This document shows positions 26,497-34,519 of a stretch of DNA of 64,000 nucleotides, one piece after another; position 1 is the first letter of the stretch, and every line of letters starts with the position of its first letter. The DNA lies in NCBI GenBank assembly GCA_023400235.1, contig JAEXFI010000005.1:124001-188000 (forward strand), in the 5' to 3' direction. Below the pieces are notes generated by a model. It was not told where the DNA came from. It saw nothing but the letters and a program-made list of their open reading frames with translations, and ran no database searches. The position numbers were made by a program, and so were the translations under genes. The stretch is from Bacillota bacterium (GTDB lineage Bacteria > Bacillota > Clostridia > Acetivibrionales > DSM-1351).

Positions 26497-27000
26497 ATGG
26501 CAGCAGAAGAGGCAGTCAGACAATTAGTCAGCATACTAAAGCAGGAAAATGAAGTTTATGACACACTCTACAAGATATCAAACAATAAAAAGGAAATGAT
26601 TATCGGAGGAAAAGTTAATGAGCTTGAAAATATAGTTAAAATTGAGCAATCTCTGGTAATGAAGATTTCCAAACTGGAAGACGAGAGAGAGAAGATTGTT
26701 GAGAAGCTGTGCGAGTTGTTAGGTCAAAAGGCTGAAGACGTCACAATTTCATGGCTCAGAACCAGGTTGGGTGAGGATGAGTCCCAACAGCTGAAGGTCT
26801 GTCAGGACAAGATTGTTGACAGCATTAATGCACTGAAGGATAATAACGAGTTGAATTCCAAGCTCATTAAGAACTCGTTGGAATATATTGATTTTTCAAT
26901 AAACATGATGACAAGTATAGATACTGTTTCAAATAATTACGGCAGCTCAGGAAGCTCCGGTGACTCAAAGAAACGGAATTTATTTGATGTTAAGCTCTAG
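26497..27000 (+). CDS. flgN: FlgN-type flagellar export chaperone
   Basis: A 167-residue all-helical protein (RQLVSILKQENEVYDTLYKISNNKKEMIIGGKVNELENIVKIEQ type heptads) that guards FlgK and FlgL before export. The ATG at 26497 follows GGGGGTG; an in-frame ATG at 26476 lies upstream of that ribosome site. The C-terminal Ser/Gly-rich tail fits the family, in which the tail binds the hook-associated client. It lies directly upstream of the two flgK genes. Confidence 0.85.
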   Translation: MAAEEAVRQLVSILKQENEVYDTLYKISNNKKEMIIGGKVNELENIVKIEQSLVMKISKLEDEREKIVEKLCELLGQKAEDVTISWLRTRLGEDESQQLKVCQDKIVDSINALKDNNELNSKLIKNSLEYIDFSINMMTSIDTVSNNYGSSGSSGDSKKRNLFDVKL

Positions 27001-27065
27001 CGGTCACAAAAGTTTTTAATACCAATTATGTTTTCAATGTATTTTTTCAATTAGGGGGACAGCAA

Positions 27066-29177
27066 ATGGCTGTAGGGTTTTCTAGTTACGATATTGCCAG
27101 ATCCGGGCTCATGGTCAGCGAAAGAGGGCTGGCTGTTACCGGACATAATTTATCCAATGTCAACACAACGGGTTATGTCCGTCAGCAGCTAATGATTGAG
27201 TCAAGTCCATATATAAATGAATACGGTAAGAACGGCAGGCTGTTTCAGTATGGTTTGGGGGCGGATATCCAGGAAACCAGACAGATAAGGCATACTTTCC
27301 TTGACAATATTTACAGAAGGGAAAACACCTCTCTGGGATATTGGGAAACCAGAGGCAAGGCCTTTGGGGACGTGGAGGCTATCCTGAATGACCCTATGGC
27401 AGATGGAGGTCTACAGGAGGTTATGAACCAATTTTGGGATTCCTGGCAGGAATTGACTAAGAATCCTGAAAGCCTCACTACAAGGGCACTTGTACGGCAA
27501 AGAGGTCAGGCGCTGGTGTACCATTTCAATCATATAGGCCAGCAGTTGGATAAACTTCAAAATGATTTGAATTCCGAGATTCAGGTCAGAGTTGGAGAAT
27601 TGAATAATATAACCAGTCAGATTGCATCACTTAACTATAAAATAGCCAGTCAGGAAATTAACAGCGACAGTGCCAATGATTTCAGGGATCAGAGGAACCT
27701 TCTGATGGACAGGCTATCAAAGCTGTGCAACGCTGAAGCCCTGGAAATGCAGGATGGACAGATTGATATAACACTTGGAGGCTATTATCTTGTCCAAAAG
27801 GGAACTTCAAGGAATTTGTACGTGGAAGCAAACGCGAAAAATGGAAATTATTTTTATCCCATGCTGGAAGGCACCAACATAGAAGTTAATATAAAAAGCG
27901 GCATATTAAAAGGCCTGATGGAGTCCAGAGGTGAAGTCCCCGGGATTAAAGGCACCTACGAAAACGGTAATCCCAAGGAAAAGGTCGATATTACCATAGG
28001 TATCGACACTACACAGGGACCGGAATCAAGCTATTTGGCGGATTTAAAGGCATATATGGACAAGTTTGTAAGTGATCTGAAAAATACAGGCACGGATTTT
28101 AATATCAGGTTTGTGAATATGGATTCGGTTTCCCAATTTTATGGAGGGCCGGACAATGTCTACACCCAGGAAAACATAGATGCCATATTGAGTGATCCGG
28201 GCTTTGACGCTTTATTTGGCGGTTCTGCGGGAACAGATGCTGATTTTGGTACCTTTGCAGATGAGATATCAAATTCCATAGATAGTTATAGAGCAGATGC
28301 CGCAAAGGTTGCATACATATTCACAAATAAAAGCATAGATGGCTCACTTGTTGACACCAGCGGTGATGCGGGCCATATTCAGAAGCTCATAGACAGCGGA
28401 GTCAAAACCTCCATAATAACAAACAAGAGCTTCATAAACCAGGGGCAGGATGCCACAGAGATTGGGTGGAGCAAGGTGGCTGCCGCCACCGGGGGGGAAG
28501 TATTTACCCTGGGCAGTACCGAGGAGGAGTACGTGTCAGTGTTTACAGGCATGAACATGAATATGAGACAGGCAGTTAATGCTGCAATGGGTAATATTCT
28601 CCCGTCTAATAATATAGTATCTGATGTTAAAACGAAGTTGAATGCCATGGTTAATGCAATTGCAAGAGAAATAAACTATCTTCAGAAGTCAGGGTCTACC
28701 TTGGATGGCAAACCTGGTGTGGACTTCTTTGCAGCAATAGACGACAAATACCCCATGCAGATGGGGAATCTCAGATTGAGCGATGAACTGCTGAGTGACA
28801 AGGGGCTGAACAATATTACTGCCTCCTCTTCTACGGCCAAGGGCGATAATTCCATTGCCAGAAAGATTGCCAACCTGAGAGATACTGATTTGATGGAGGA
28901 CAGTGCAGGAGACGTTACCATTGATGAGTATTACAGGTCAGTAATTTTGGATATAGGAAATGGTGGGTCTGAAGCCAACAGGATAACTGAAAGCCAGACA
29001 ACCCTGGTCCAATCTGCAGACGAGCAGAGAACAGCCATATCCGGAGTGTCCATGGATGAGGAAATGGCTAACATGATGAAGTTCAAATTTGCCTATGACG
29101 CATCTTCTAGGGTGCTTAACATAATAGATTCCATGATGGAAAATGTAATTATGGCAATGGGCAAGGTAGGAAGGTAA
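27066..29177 (+). CDS. flgK: Flagellar hook-associated protein FlgK with inserted VWA-like domain
   Basis: A 703-residue hook-filament junction protein. The N-terminal end (SGLMVSERGLAVTGHNLSNVNTTGY) and C-terminal end (SGVSMDEEMANMMKFKFAYDASSRVLNIIDSMM) are standard FlgK. The middle is not. About residues 305-495 look like a von Willebrand A fold: strand-loop VDITIGIDTTQGPES (D314), a KAYMDKFVSDLK helix, VAYIFTNKS, then LIDSGVKTSIIT and GWSKVAAATGGEVFTL. The metal site DxSxS is degenerate. FlgK middle regions face outward and vary between species. This is the longer of two tandem flgK genes and the first; GGGGGAC precedes the ATG. Confidence 0.9.
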   Translation: MAVGFSSYDIARSGLMVSERGLAVTGHNLSNVNTTGYVRQQLMIESSPYINEYGKNGRLFQYGLGADIQETRQIRHTFLDNIYRRENTSLGYWETRGKAFGDVEAILNDPMADGGLQEVMNQFWDSWQELTKNPESLTTRALVRQRGQALVYHFNHIGQQLDKLQNDLNSEIQVRVGELNNITSQIASLNYKIASQEINSDSANDFRDQRNLLMDRLSKLCNAEALEMQDGQIDITLGGYYLVQKGTSRNLYVEANAKNGNYFYPMLEGTNIEVNIKSGILKGLMESRGEVPGIKGTYENGNPKEKVDITIGIDTTQGPESSYLADLKAYMDKFVSDLKNTGTDFNIRFVNMDSVSQFYGGPDNVYTQENIDAILSDPGFDALFGGSAGTDADFGTFADEISNSIDSYRADAAKVAYIFTNKSIDGSLVDTSGDAGHIQKLIDSGVKTSIITNKSFINQGQDATEIGWSKVAAATGGEVFTLGSTEEEYVSVFTGMNMNMRQAVNAAMGNILPSNNIVSDVKTKLNAMVNAIAREINYLQKSGSTLDGKPGVDFFAAIDDKYPMQMGNLRLSDELLSDKGLNNITASSSTAKGDNSIARKIANLRDTDLMEDSAGDVTIDEYYRSVILDIGNGGSEANRITESQTTLVQSADEQRTAISGVSMDEEMANMMKFKFAYDASSRVLNIIDSMMENVIMAMGKVGR

Positions 29178-29307
29178 ATCTGCATAGAACAGGTGGTTAG
29201 CTTGAAAGATACATGTTGTGTGTCAAAGTGGATTTCACTCAGCGGAAGCCACTGCGCGATTTTCGTTACTATTTGTGTACGCACAATGGGCGTAGATGGG
29301 AGATAAA

Positions 29308-30960
29308 ATGAGACAAAGCTTTTTTGGTTTTAATATAGCATTAAGCGGACTATATACGGCTCAAAAGAATCTGGATACCGTAAGCCATAACATAACCAAT
29401 GCCACAACTCCCGGCTATTCCAGACAACAGGCTGTCCAGATGGCTTCAAGGCCCTTGTCGGTGCTGGATGGCACCGGTATGGTGGGTACGGGCTCAGAGG
29501 TTAAAACTGTAGCCCGCATCAGGGATGAATACCTGGATTTTAAATATTGGAGTGAAAATATCGCAGGCGGAGAATGGAACAAAAAGGCAGAACTGCTGTC
29601 GGAAATTGAAGGTACGTTTAACGAACCCTCCTCCAGCGGTTTTGTAACCATCATGAATGAATTTTTCAATGCCTATCAAGAGTTGGCAAAGGATCCTTCA
29701 AGCCCGTCAGTTCGGGCACTGGTCAGAGAAAAGGGCTTTACTCTGGCAAATTATTTTAACAACACCGCCAACCATTTTGAAAAGCTGCAGGAAGATATAA
29801 ACGATATGGTGAGAATCAGTGTAAATCAGGTTAATTCTCTCGCCACACAGATTCAGCAGTTAAACAAGCAGATATACAACTTTGAAATACAGGGACAATC
29901 AGCAAATGATTTAAGAGACTCCAGAACCCTTCTGGTAGACCAGCTTTCCAAGATGATAAATATCCAGGCTACAGAGGTTTCCTACGGTAAGCTGCCAAAC
30001 GGTGCCGAAGATATTCATTTTCAGATTACTGTGGGCGGAAAATCGCTTGTTGACCACTTTAATGTAAGCAAATTAAGCCTCGAGCAGCGGCAGAACAAGC
30101 TAAATGAAGAGGATGCCGGAAACCTTTATGAAGTCAAGTGGGAAGACGGAAATGCCATTAACATCACCGGGGGAGAGCTTAGAGGGCTTTTAGATGTCAG
30201 AGACGGTAAGGATGGGGCCCTCAGTGTGGATGGTAACAGCAAGAGCCCTATTTACAGAGGCATACCTTACTATCAGATGAAATTAAATGAATTTGTACGT
30301 ACCTTTGCAATGGCTTTCAATGAAGGGTATATTGCCGACAATAATGGTATTTTGAACGATTATGCGGGACATGTGGACGGATATGGCTATGATGCCGATA
30401 TAACAGGTCCTGGAAGCTCTCCTACCGGAATCAGGTTCTTTACTATGTTCGGTGAAAACAGTAAAGCCATATCCAGCAGTAAGCTGGTTGAAGGGGTAAG
30501 CACGGTAACACCTCCGGGTACTGTAAACTATGATGTCGTAAGCAGGTATTCAAATATTACCGCAAAGAATTTCACTGTAAGCAGTGATGTCATGAACAAT
30601 ATTGATAATATTGCCACATCGGATAAGCCTGGAGAAAACGGCAACATAAATATTTTGAACAAGATAATGGAAGTCAGATCAAACCAGAACTTATTCTATG
30701 AGGGTGCTCCTGAGGATTTTATGAAGTCTCTGGTGGCGGGCTTGGGAATAGATTCCCAGCAGGCAAAGCGGTTCAAGAGCAGTCAGGATATAATAGTGCA
30801 GCAGGTTGACAACAGAAGGATGTCTGTTTCGGGAGTTGAACTCAATGAAGAAATGACAAACATGGTGAAATTTCAGCAGGCATATAATGCAGCTGCAAAG
30901 ATGATAACCACCATGTCGGAGGTTTATGACACGTTGATAAACAGGCTGGGAGTGGGGTAG
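29308..30960 (+). CDS. flgK: Second flagellar hook-associated protein FlgK
   Basis: A 550-residue FlgK paralogue of normal length. The N-terminus IALSGLYTAQKNLDTVSHNITNATTPGYSRQQ and C-terminus VSGVELNEEMTNMVKFQQAYNAAAKMITTMSEVYDTLINRLG are the conserved core-forming helices. There is no VWA-like insert. The ATG at 29308 is used because GGGAG is 5 bases upstream and MRQSFFG fits the family start. The 130-bp gap from the first flgK has short inverted repeats (TTGTG-TACG-CACAA near 29272) of unknown role. The two copies may alternate or form mixed junction rings. Confidence 0.92.
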   Translation: MRQSFFGFNIALSGLYTAQKNLDTVSHNITNATTPGYSRQQAVQMASRPLSVLDGTGMVGTGSEVKTVARIRDEYLDFKYWSENIAGGEWNKKAELLSEIEGTFNEPSSSGFVTIMNEFFNAYQELAKDPSSPSVRALVREKGFTLANYFNNTANHFEKLQEDINDMVRISVNQVNSLATQIQQLNKQIYNFEIQGQSANDLRDSRTLLVDQLSKMINIQATEVSYGKLPNGAEDIHFQITVGGKSLVDHFNVSKLSLEQRQNKLNEEDAGNLYEVKWEDGNAINITGGELRGLLDVRDGKDGALSVDGNSKSPIYRGIPYYQMKLNEFVRTFAMAFNEGYIADNNGILNDYAGHVDGYGYDADITGPGSSPTGIRFFTMFGENSKAISSSKLVEGVSTVTPPGTVNYDVVSRYSNITAKNFTVSSDVMNNIDNIATSDKPGENGNINILNKIMEVRSNQNLFYEGAPEDFMKSLVAGLGIDSQQAKRFKSSQDIIVQQVDNRRMSVSGVELNEEMTNMVKFQQAYNAAAKMITTMSEVYDTLINRLGVG

Positions 30961-31048
30961 TTAACATGCTGGTTTCACTCTAGGTCAGGGGCGGCTTGCC
31001 TATGGTTAATTATACTGTATTACGATAAAACGGCTGGAGGAACAATGT

Positions 31049-31978
31049 ATGCGAGTTACGAATAATATGATAATTTCAAACATGCTGAGAAATCTGGGCA
31101 ACAATACCCAAAGAATGAGCAAATATCAGAACCAGCTTGATTCGGGGAAGAAGATATCTGTGCCTTCCGACGATCCCGTGGTTGCGGCCAGAGCACTGAA
31201 ACTCAGAACCGACGTTGCGAAGGTGGAACAATATCAGAAGAATATAAACGATGCCAAGTCCTGGTTGGATACCACGGATGTGGCTCTGGGAAAAATAGGG
31301 GATGTGCTGCAGAAAGCGAGGGAGCTGACGGTTCAGGCTTCAAACAGCACAAATACTCCCGAGGAAACCCAGAAGATAGCTCTGGAGCTTAAGCAGCTGA
31401 GAGTTCAGGCAATTCACCTGGCAAATTCCTCCTATGCTGGCAGGTACATTTTCTCAGGCTTTAAAACAGACCAAAAGCTCATTAACGATGATGAAAACAG
31501 TCCCAGTTTCGGGCAGTTCTCAATAGATGTAAATACCGTGGATGAGAGACTGTACTACGAAATAGGCGTTGGTGACAGCATAAATGTCAATGTGGCTGGA
31601 GGAGATATTTTCAACAATGGGGGCGATGCTGCAAATGGGACAGTATCTTCCATGATTCAGATGTTTAATGAGGTTATATCCTATATGGATGCCGGGCAAT
31701 ATACCCAGACCAGTGACATGCTGGATGACTTTGACAGGGAAATGGGCAATGTTCTCAGAGCAAGAGCTGATGTGGGTGCAAGGCAAAACAGAGTTGACCT
31801 TACTGCAGACAGAATGAGCAACGATCTTGTTAACTTTACGGATTTGATGAGTAAGAATGAAGATGTTGATATAGCTGAGACCATAATGAATCTGAAGAAT
31901 GAAGAAAATGTGTACCAGGCCTCTTTGGCCGGCGGCGCAAGAATAATCCAGCAAACCCTTGTGGATTTTTTAAGGTGA
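31049..31978 (+). CDS. flgL: Flagellar hook-associated protein FlgL (HAP3)
   Basis: A 309-residue junction protein between FlgK and flagellin. It begins MRVTNNMIISNMLRNLGNN...MSKYQNQLDSGKKISVPSDDPVVAARALKLR, the flagellin-like N-terminal domain, and ends with the matching C-terminal helices (SKNEDVDIAETIMNLKNEENVYQASLAGGARIIQQTLVDFL). GGAGG precedes the ATG. It is the last hook-associated gene of the flgM operon and is followed by a hairpin. Confidence 0.94.
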   Translation: MRVTNNMIISNMLRNLGNNTQRMSKYQNQLDSGKKISVPSDDPVVAARALKLRTDVAKVEQYQKNINDAKSWLDTTDVALGKIGDVLQKARELTVQASNSTNTPEETQKIALELKQLRVQAIHLANSSYAGRYIFSGFKTDQKLINDDENSPSFGQFSIDVNTVDERLYYEIGVGDSINVNVAGGDIFNNGGDAANGTVSSMIQMFNEVISYMDAGQYTQTSDMLDDFDREMGNVLRARADVGARQNRVDLTADRMSNDLVNFTDLMSKNEDVDIAETIMNLKNEENVYQASLAGGARIIQQTLVDFLR

Positions 31979-32005
31979 CAGCTGAATTTAGACTTTTATA
32001 TATTA

Positions 32006-32037
32006 AAGATGGGCTGCTGCCCATCTTGTGTTATTTT
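32006..32037 (+). terminator. Hairpin, possible weak terminator between flgL and the YviE-like gene
   Basis: AAGATGGGC (32006-32014), loop TGCT, GCCCATCTT (32019-32027), then a broken T-tract GTGTTATTTT. Probably partial termination, since the next genes seem to belong to the same group. Confidence 0.5.
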
Positions 32038-32057
32038 CATACAGGGATGTGAGCAAA

Positions 32058-32639
32058 ATGGGCCTTGAGATAAGAACTACGCCTGCAAGGATAGAGATGG
32101 AGCGTATTCCCGGCCGGTTTAGCATTAATACCAGAAATGCACGGCTTGAGCTGACCCAAAAGCATGCAAAAGTGAATATTGCCACGGAGCAGCCCATGGT
32201 CTTGATAAACCAGTATCCGTGCTTTGCAGAGGAAGGACTGAAGAACAACACCGACCTGTCAATGGAGTGGGCTCAAAGAGGCTATCAGGCAGCAATGGAG
32301 TTTATCGCCAAAAAAGCTCAGGATGGCGACGCCATGACCAAAATCGGCAATAAGGCAAATATCATGATTGACATAGCAAGGCGGAACATGCAGACAGTGC
32401 ATGAGTTCGGTTTTGGGACAATGCCGGTGTCAAGACCGGAGTTTGATGTGGTGGGGGGCACGGTTGAATTGGAAGCCGAATTCAGGAACAATACAGGTGA
32501 GATAAACGGTGTTACAGGATACTTTATACCCAACGAGATCAACTTTGAGTTCACACCGGCTGTCATAAGGTCAAGAATGGCTTCCTACGGGTCCATAGAC
32601 ATAAGATATACAGGCAATAAGGTTGATGCATATGTGTAA
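32058..32639 (+). CDS. YviE-like flagellar-locus protein (DUF6470 family)
   Basis: A 193-residue protein starting MGLEIRTTPARIEMERIPGRFSIN. Proteins of this kind sit between flgL and fliW in Bacillus and clostridia; no function is known. It has no signal peptide or membrane segment and is beta-rich toward the end. The ATG at 32058 fits the family start. An in-frame start at 32028 would lie inside the hairpin region and add unrelated residues. Confidence 0.75.
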   Translation: MGLEIRTTPARIEMERIPGRFSINTRNARLELTQKHAKVNIATEQPMVLINQYPCFAEEGLKNNTDLSMEWAQRGYQAAMEFIAKKAQDGDAMTKIGNKANIMIDIARRNMQTVHEFGFGTMPVSRPEFDVVGGTVELEAEFRNNTGEINGVTGYFIPNEINFEFTPAVIRSRMASYGSIDIRYTGNKVDAYV

Positions 32640-32726
32640 ACATATTTAAACATATAATGTATAATATTGATAATAAAAAAGGTATAATTACATATATGTA
32701 TAAAATTTTCATGGGGGGTATTGGAT

Positions 32727-33173
32727 TTGGTAATTAACACTAGGCATTTTGGTGAGATAGATATAGCAGAAGAGCAAGTATTGGATTTTAAAGAAGGAAT
32801 TATAGGCTATGAGGCATCACACAGATTTGCTGTAATAAACAGCGAAGACCCGGAATCTCCTTTTAAGTGGATTCAATCAATAGACAACACCGAGCTGGCA
32901 TTTGCATTAATCGACCCTTTTACTGTGAGAAAAGATTATGATTTTGAGCTGAAAGAGGAATATGTAAGCCTGCTGGAGATTGAAGCTCCCGCTCAGGTGG
33001 CAGTATATGCAATCGTAGTAGTTCCGGAGGATATTAAAAGGATAAGTATGAATCTCAAAGCACCACTGGTCATAAACAGGGATAAGAGCCTGGCGGCACA
33101 GGTCATACTGGACACGGACAAATACTCGGTAAGACATTATATCTTGGATGAACTCCAAAAGACGGAGGTGTAG
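32727..33173 (+). CDS. fliW: Flagellar assembly factor FliW (CsrA antagonist)
   Basis: A 148-residue protein that binds either flagellin or CsrA. When flagellin is exported, FliW is free to bind CsrA and flagellin translation resumes. The TTG at 32727 was chosen over the TTG at 32721: GGGGGG (32713-32718) is then 8 bases away, and the resulting N-terminus MVINTRHFGEIDI lines up with FliW family starts. The VLDFKEGIIGYE and FLVINPxxF-like PFTVRKDYDFEL segments are typical. It is followed after 2 bases by csrA, the normal partner. Confidence 0.92.
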   Translation: MVINTRHFGEIDIAEEQVLDFKEGIIGYEASHRFAVINSEDPESPFKWIQSIDNTELAFALIDPFTVRKDYDFELKEEYVSLLEIEAPAQVAVYAIVVVPEDIKRISMNLKAPLVINRDKSLAAQVILDTDKYSVRHYILDELQKTEV

Positions 33174-33175
33174 AA

Positions 33176-33427
33176 ATGTTAGTACTCTCCAGAAAAAAGG
33201 GACAGAGCATTATGCTGGGTGATAACATTGAGCTCACTATCATTGAAATACAGGGGGATCAGGTAAGAATAGGCATAAATGCGCCCAAGTCAGTCCAGGT
33301 TTACAGAAAAGAGCTTTTCCTGGAAATCCAGGAGGAAAATAAAAAGGCGGCGGGCAGCAGTAAGCTGGAGCTGGAGTCCCTATTGAAATTAAAAGATATT
33401 AAGGCTAAGGCTCAAGATAAAGATTAG
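33176..33427 (+). CDS. csrA: Translational regulator CsrA
   Basis: An 83-residue RNA-binding protein. MLVLSRKKGQSIMLGDNIELTIIEIQGDQVRIGINAPKSVQVYRKE is a complete CsrA core with the RNA-contacting strands at both ends. It binds GGA motifs in mRNA leaders, here most likely the flagellin leader 180 bp downstream (see 33562-33602). A helical tail of about 20 residues is rich in Lys and Leu. It overlaps nothing but starts 3 bases after fliW and is certainly co-translated. Confidence 0.95.
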   Translation: MLVLSRKKGQSIMLGDNIELTIIEIQGDQVRIGINAPKSVQVYRKELFLEIQEENKKAAGSSKLELESLLKLKDIKAKAQDKD

Positions 33428-33462
33428 GAATAAAAAATTTATAAGATTTTTAATTTTTTCTC

Positions 33463-33489
33463 TAAAGTATTCTTAAAAAAGTACGATAT
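33463..33489 (+). promoter_or_regulatory. Sigma-D (sigma-28) promoter of the flagellin gene
   Basis: TAAA (33463-33466), 15 bp and TACGATAT (33482-33489), a near match to the flagellar sigma consensus. The leader to the flagellin ATG is about 115 nt. Confidence 0.85.
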
Positions 33490-33561
33490 ATTAATCAGGT
33501 AGGACGAGTACGGAGATTTTATACCGGCCGGATAGAATCGAGGGCAAAGCCTGCACACCAT

Positions 33562-33602
33562 ACAGGAAAGGATTCCTGTTAAAAAAATAAAATCATGGAG
33601 GA
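33562..33602 (+). promoter_or_regulatory. Probable CsrA-binding leader of the flagellin mRNA
   Basis: ACAGGAA (33562-33568) and TTCCTGT (33573-33579) form a perfect 7-bp stem whose tetraloop AGGA exposes a GGA. A second site is the ribosome binding sequence ATGGAGGA (33595-33602). One GGA in a hairpin loop plus one over the ribosome site is the layout known for CsrA repression of hag in Bacillus. The fliW-csrA pair directly upstream makes this the obvious target. Confidence 0.7.
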
Positions 33603-33610
33603 TTTTAATT

Positions 33611-34420
33611 ATGAGAATTAATCACAACATTACAGCATTTAACACTTACCGTCAGTTGTCAAACAACACCGGTGCTACTTCAAAGTCACTGGAAAAGCTG
33701 TCATCAGGTCTTCGTATCAACAGAGCAGGTGACGATGCAGCCGGTTTGGCAATCAGTGAAAAGATGAGAGGTCAGATCAGAGGTTTGGATCAGGCTACCA
33801 GAAACTCACAGGATGGCATATCACTTATTCAGACAGCAGAAGGTGCTTTGAACGAAACTCACAGCATACTGCAGAGAATGAGAGAGCTGGCTGTTCAGGC
33901 TGGTAACGATACCAACACAGCAGATGACCGTACACAGATAGCTACAGAAATCAGCCAGCTGCAGTCGGAAATCGACCGTATCTCAAATGATACTCAGTTC
34001 AATACTGCTGATTTACTTAAAGGTGGTTTCTCAGCTACACTGCAGGTTGGTGCTAACAGCGGACAGGTTATTAATTTTACAATCGGAACAATGTCAGCTT
34101 CTGGTTTGTCAATCGGTGGTTTGGACTACTCTTCAAATGCGACAGTAAGTACTGCTCTTGCAAGCTTGGATGATGCAATTACTGCTGTATCCACTCAGAG
34201 GGCAAATCTTGGTGCATTGCAGAACCGTCTTGAGCACACTATAAACAACCTGAGCACTGCATCAGAGAACCTGTCAGCAGCTGAATCACGTGTCAGAGAC
34301 GTTGACATGGCTAAGGAGATGATGGAGTTCACAAAGAACAACATTCTTTCACAGGCTGCACAGTCCATGCTTGCACAGGCAAATCAGCAGCCCCAGGGAG
34401 TTCTGCAGCTCCTCAGATAG
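33611..34420 (+). CDS. hag: Flagellin
   Basis: The filament protein, 269 residues, near the short end of the family. The N-terminal D0/D1 part MRINHNITAFNTYRQLSNN...LEKLSSGLRINRAGDDAAGLAISEKMRGQIRGL and the C-terminal part ESRVRDVDMAKEMMEFTKNNILSQAAQSMLAQANQQPQGVLQLLR are conserved. The central variable region is small and Ser/Thr-rich (QVINFTIGTMSASGLSIGGLDYSSNATVSTALAS), the likely place for O-glycans. It has a sigma-28 promoter, CsrA control in the leader and a strong terminator. The downstream glycosyltransferase and sugar island fit glycosylated flagellin. Confidence 0.96.
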   Translation: MRINHNITAFNTYRQLSNNTGATSKSLEKLSSGLRINRAGDDAAGLAISEKMRGQIRGLDQATRNSQDGISLIQTAEGALNETHSILQRMRELAVQAGNDTNTADDRTQIATEISQLQSEIDRISNDTQFNTADLLKGGFSATLQVGANSGQVINFTIGTMSASGLSIGGLDYSSNATVSTALASLDDAITAVSTQRANLGALQNRLEHTINNLSTASENLSAAESRVRDVDMAKEMMEFTKNNILSQAAQSMLAQANQQPQGVLQLLR

Positions 34421-34453
34421 TGTTTGCTTAAAATCAGAGATTTATGGATGTGC

Positions 34454-34494
34454 AAATATCATGCCGGTTATAAATGCTGGCATGATATTTTTTT
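34454..34494 (+). terminator. Flagellin terminator
   Basis: AAATATCATGCC (34454-34465) and GGCATGATATTT (34479-34490) form a perfect 12-bp stem with a T-run to 34494. Confidence 0.92.
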
Positions 34495-34519
34495 AAATAA
34501 AATAAAAAGGAATGATGAT

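Noticed and set aside
31002..31028. Possible sigma-28 promoter before flgL (ACGATAAAA)
   Set aside because: A -10-like ACGATAA is present, but no TAAA lies 15-16 bp upstream; flgL is better explained as part of the flgM operon.
32653..32688. Several TATAAT-like sequences before fliW
   Set aside because: Three matches occur in A/T-rich sequence, but none has a -35 box at 16-18 bp (TTGATA at 32667 is only 10 bp from TATAAT at 32683).
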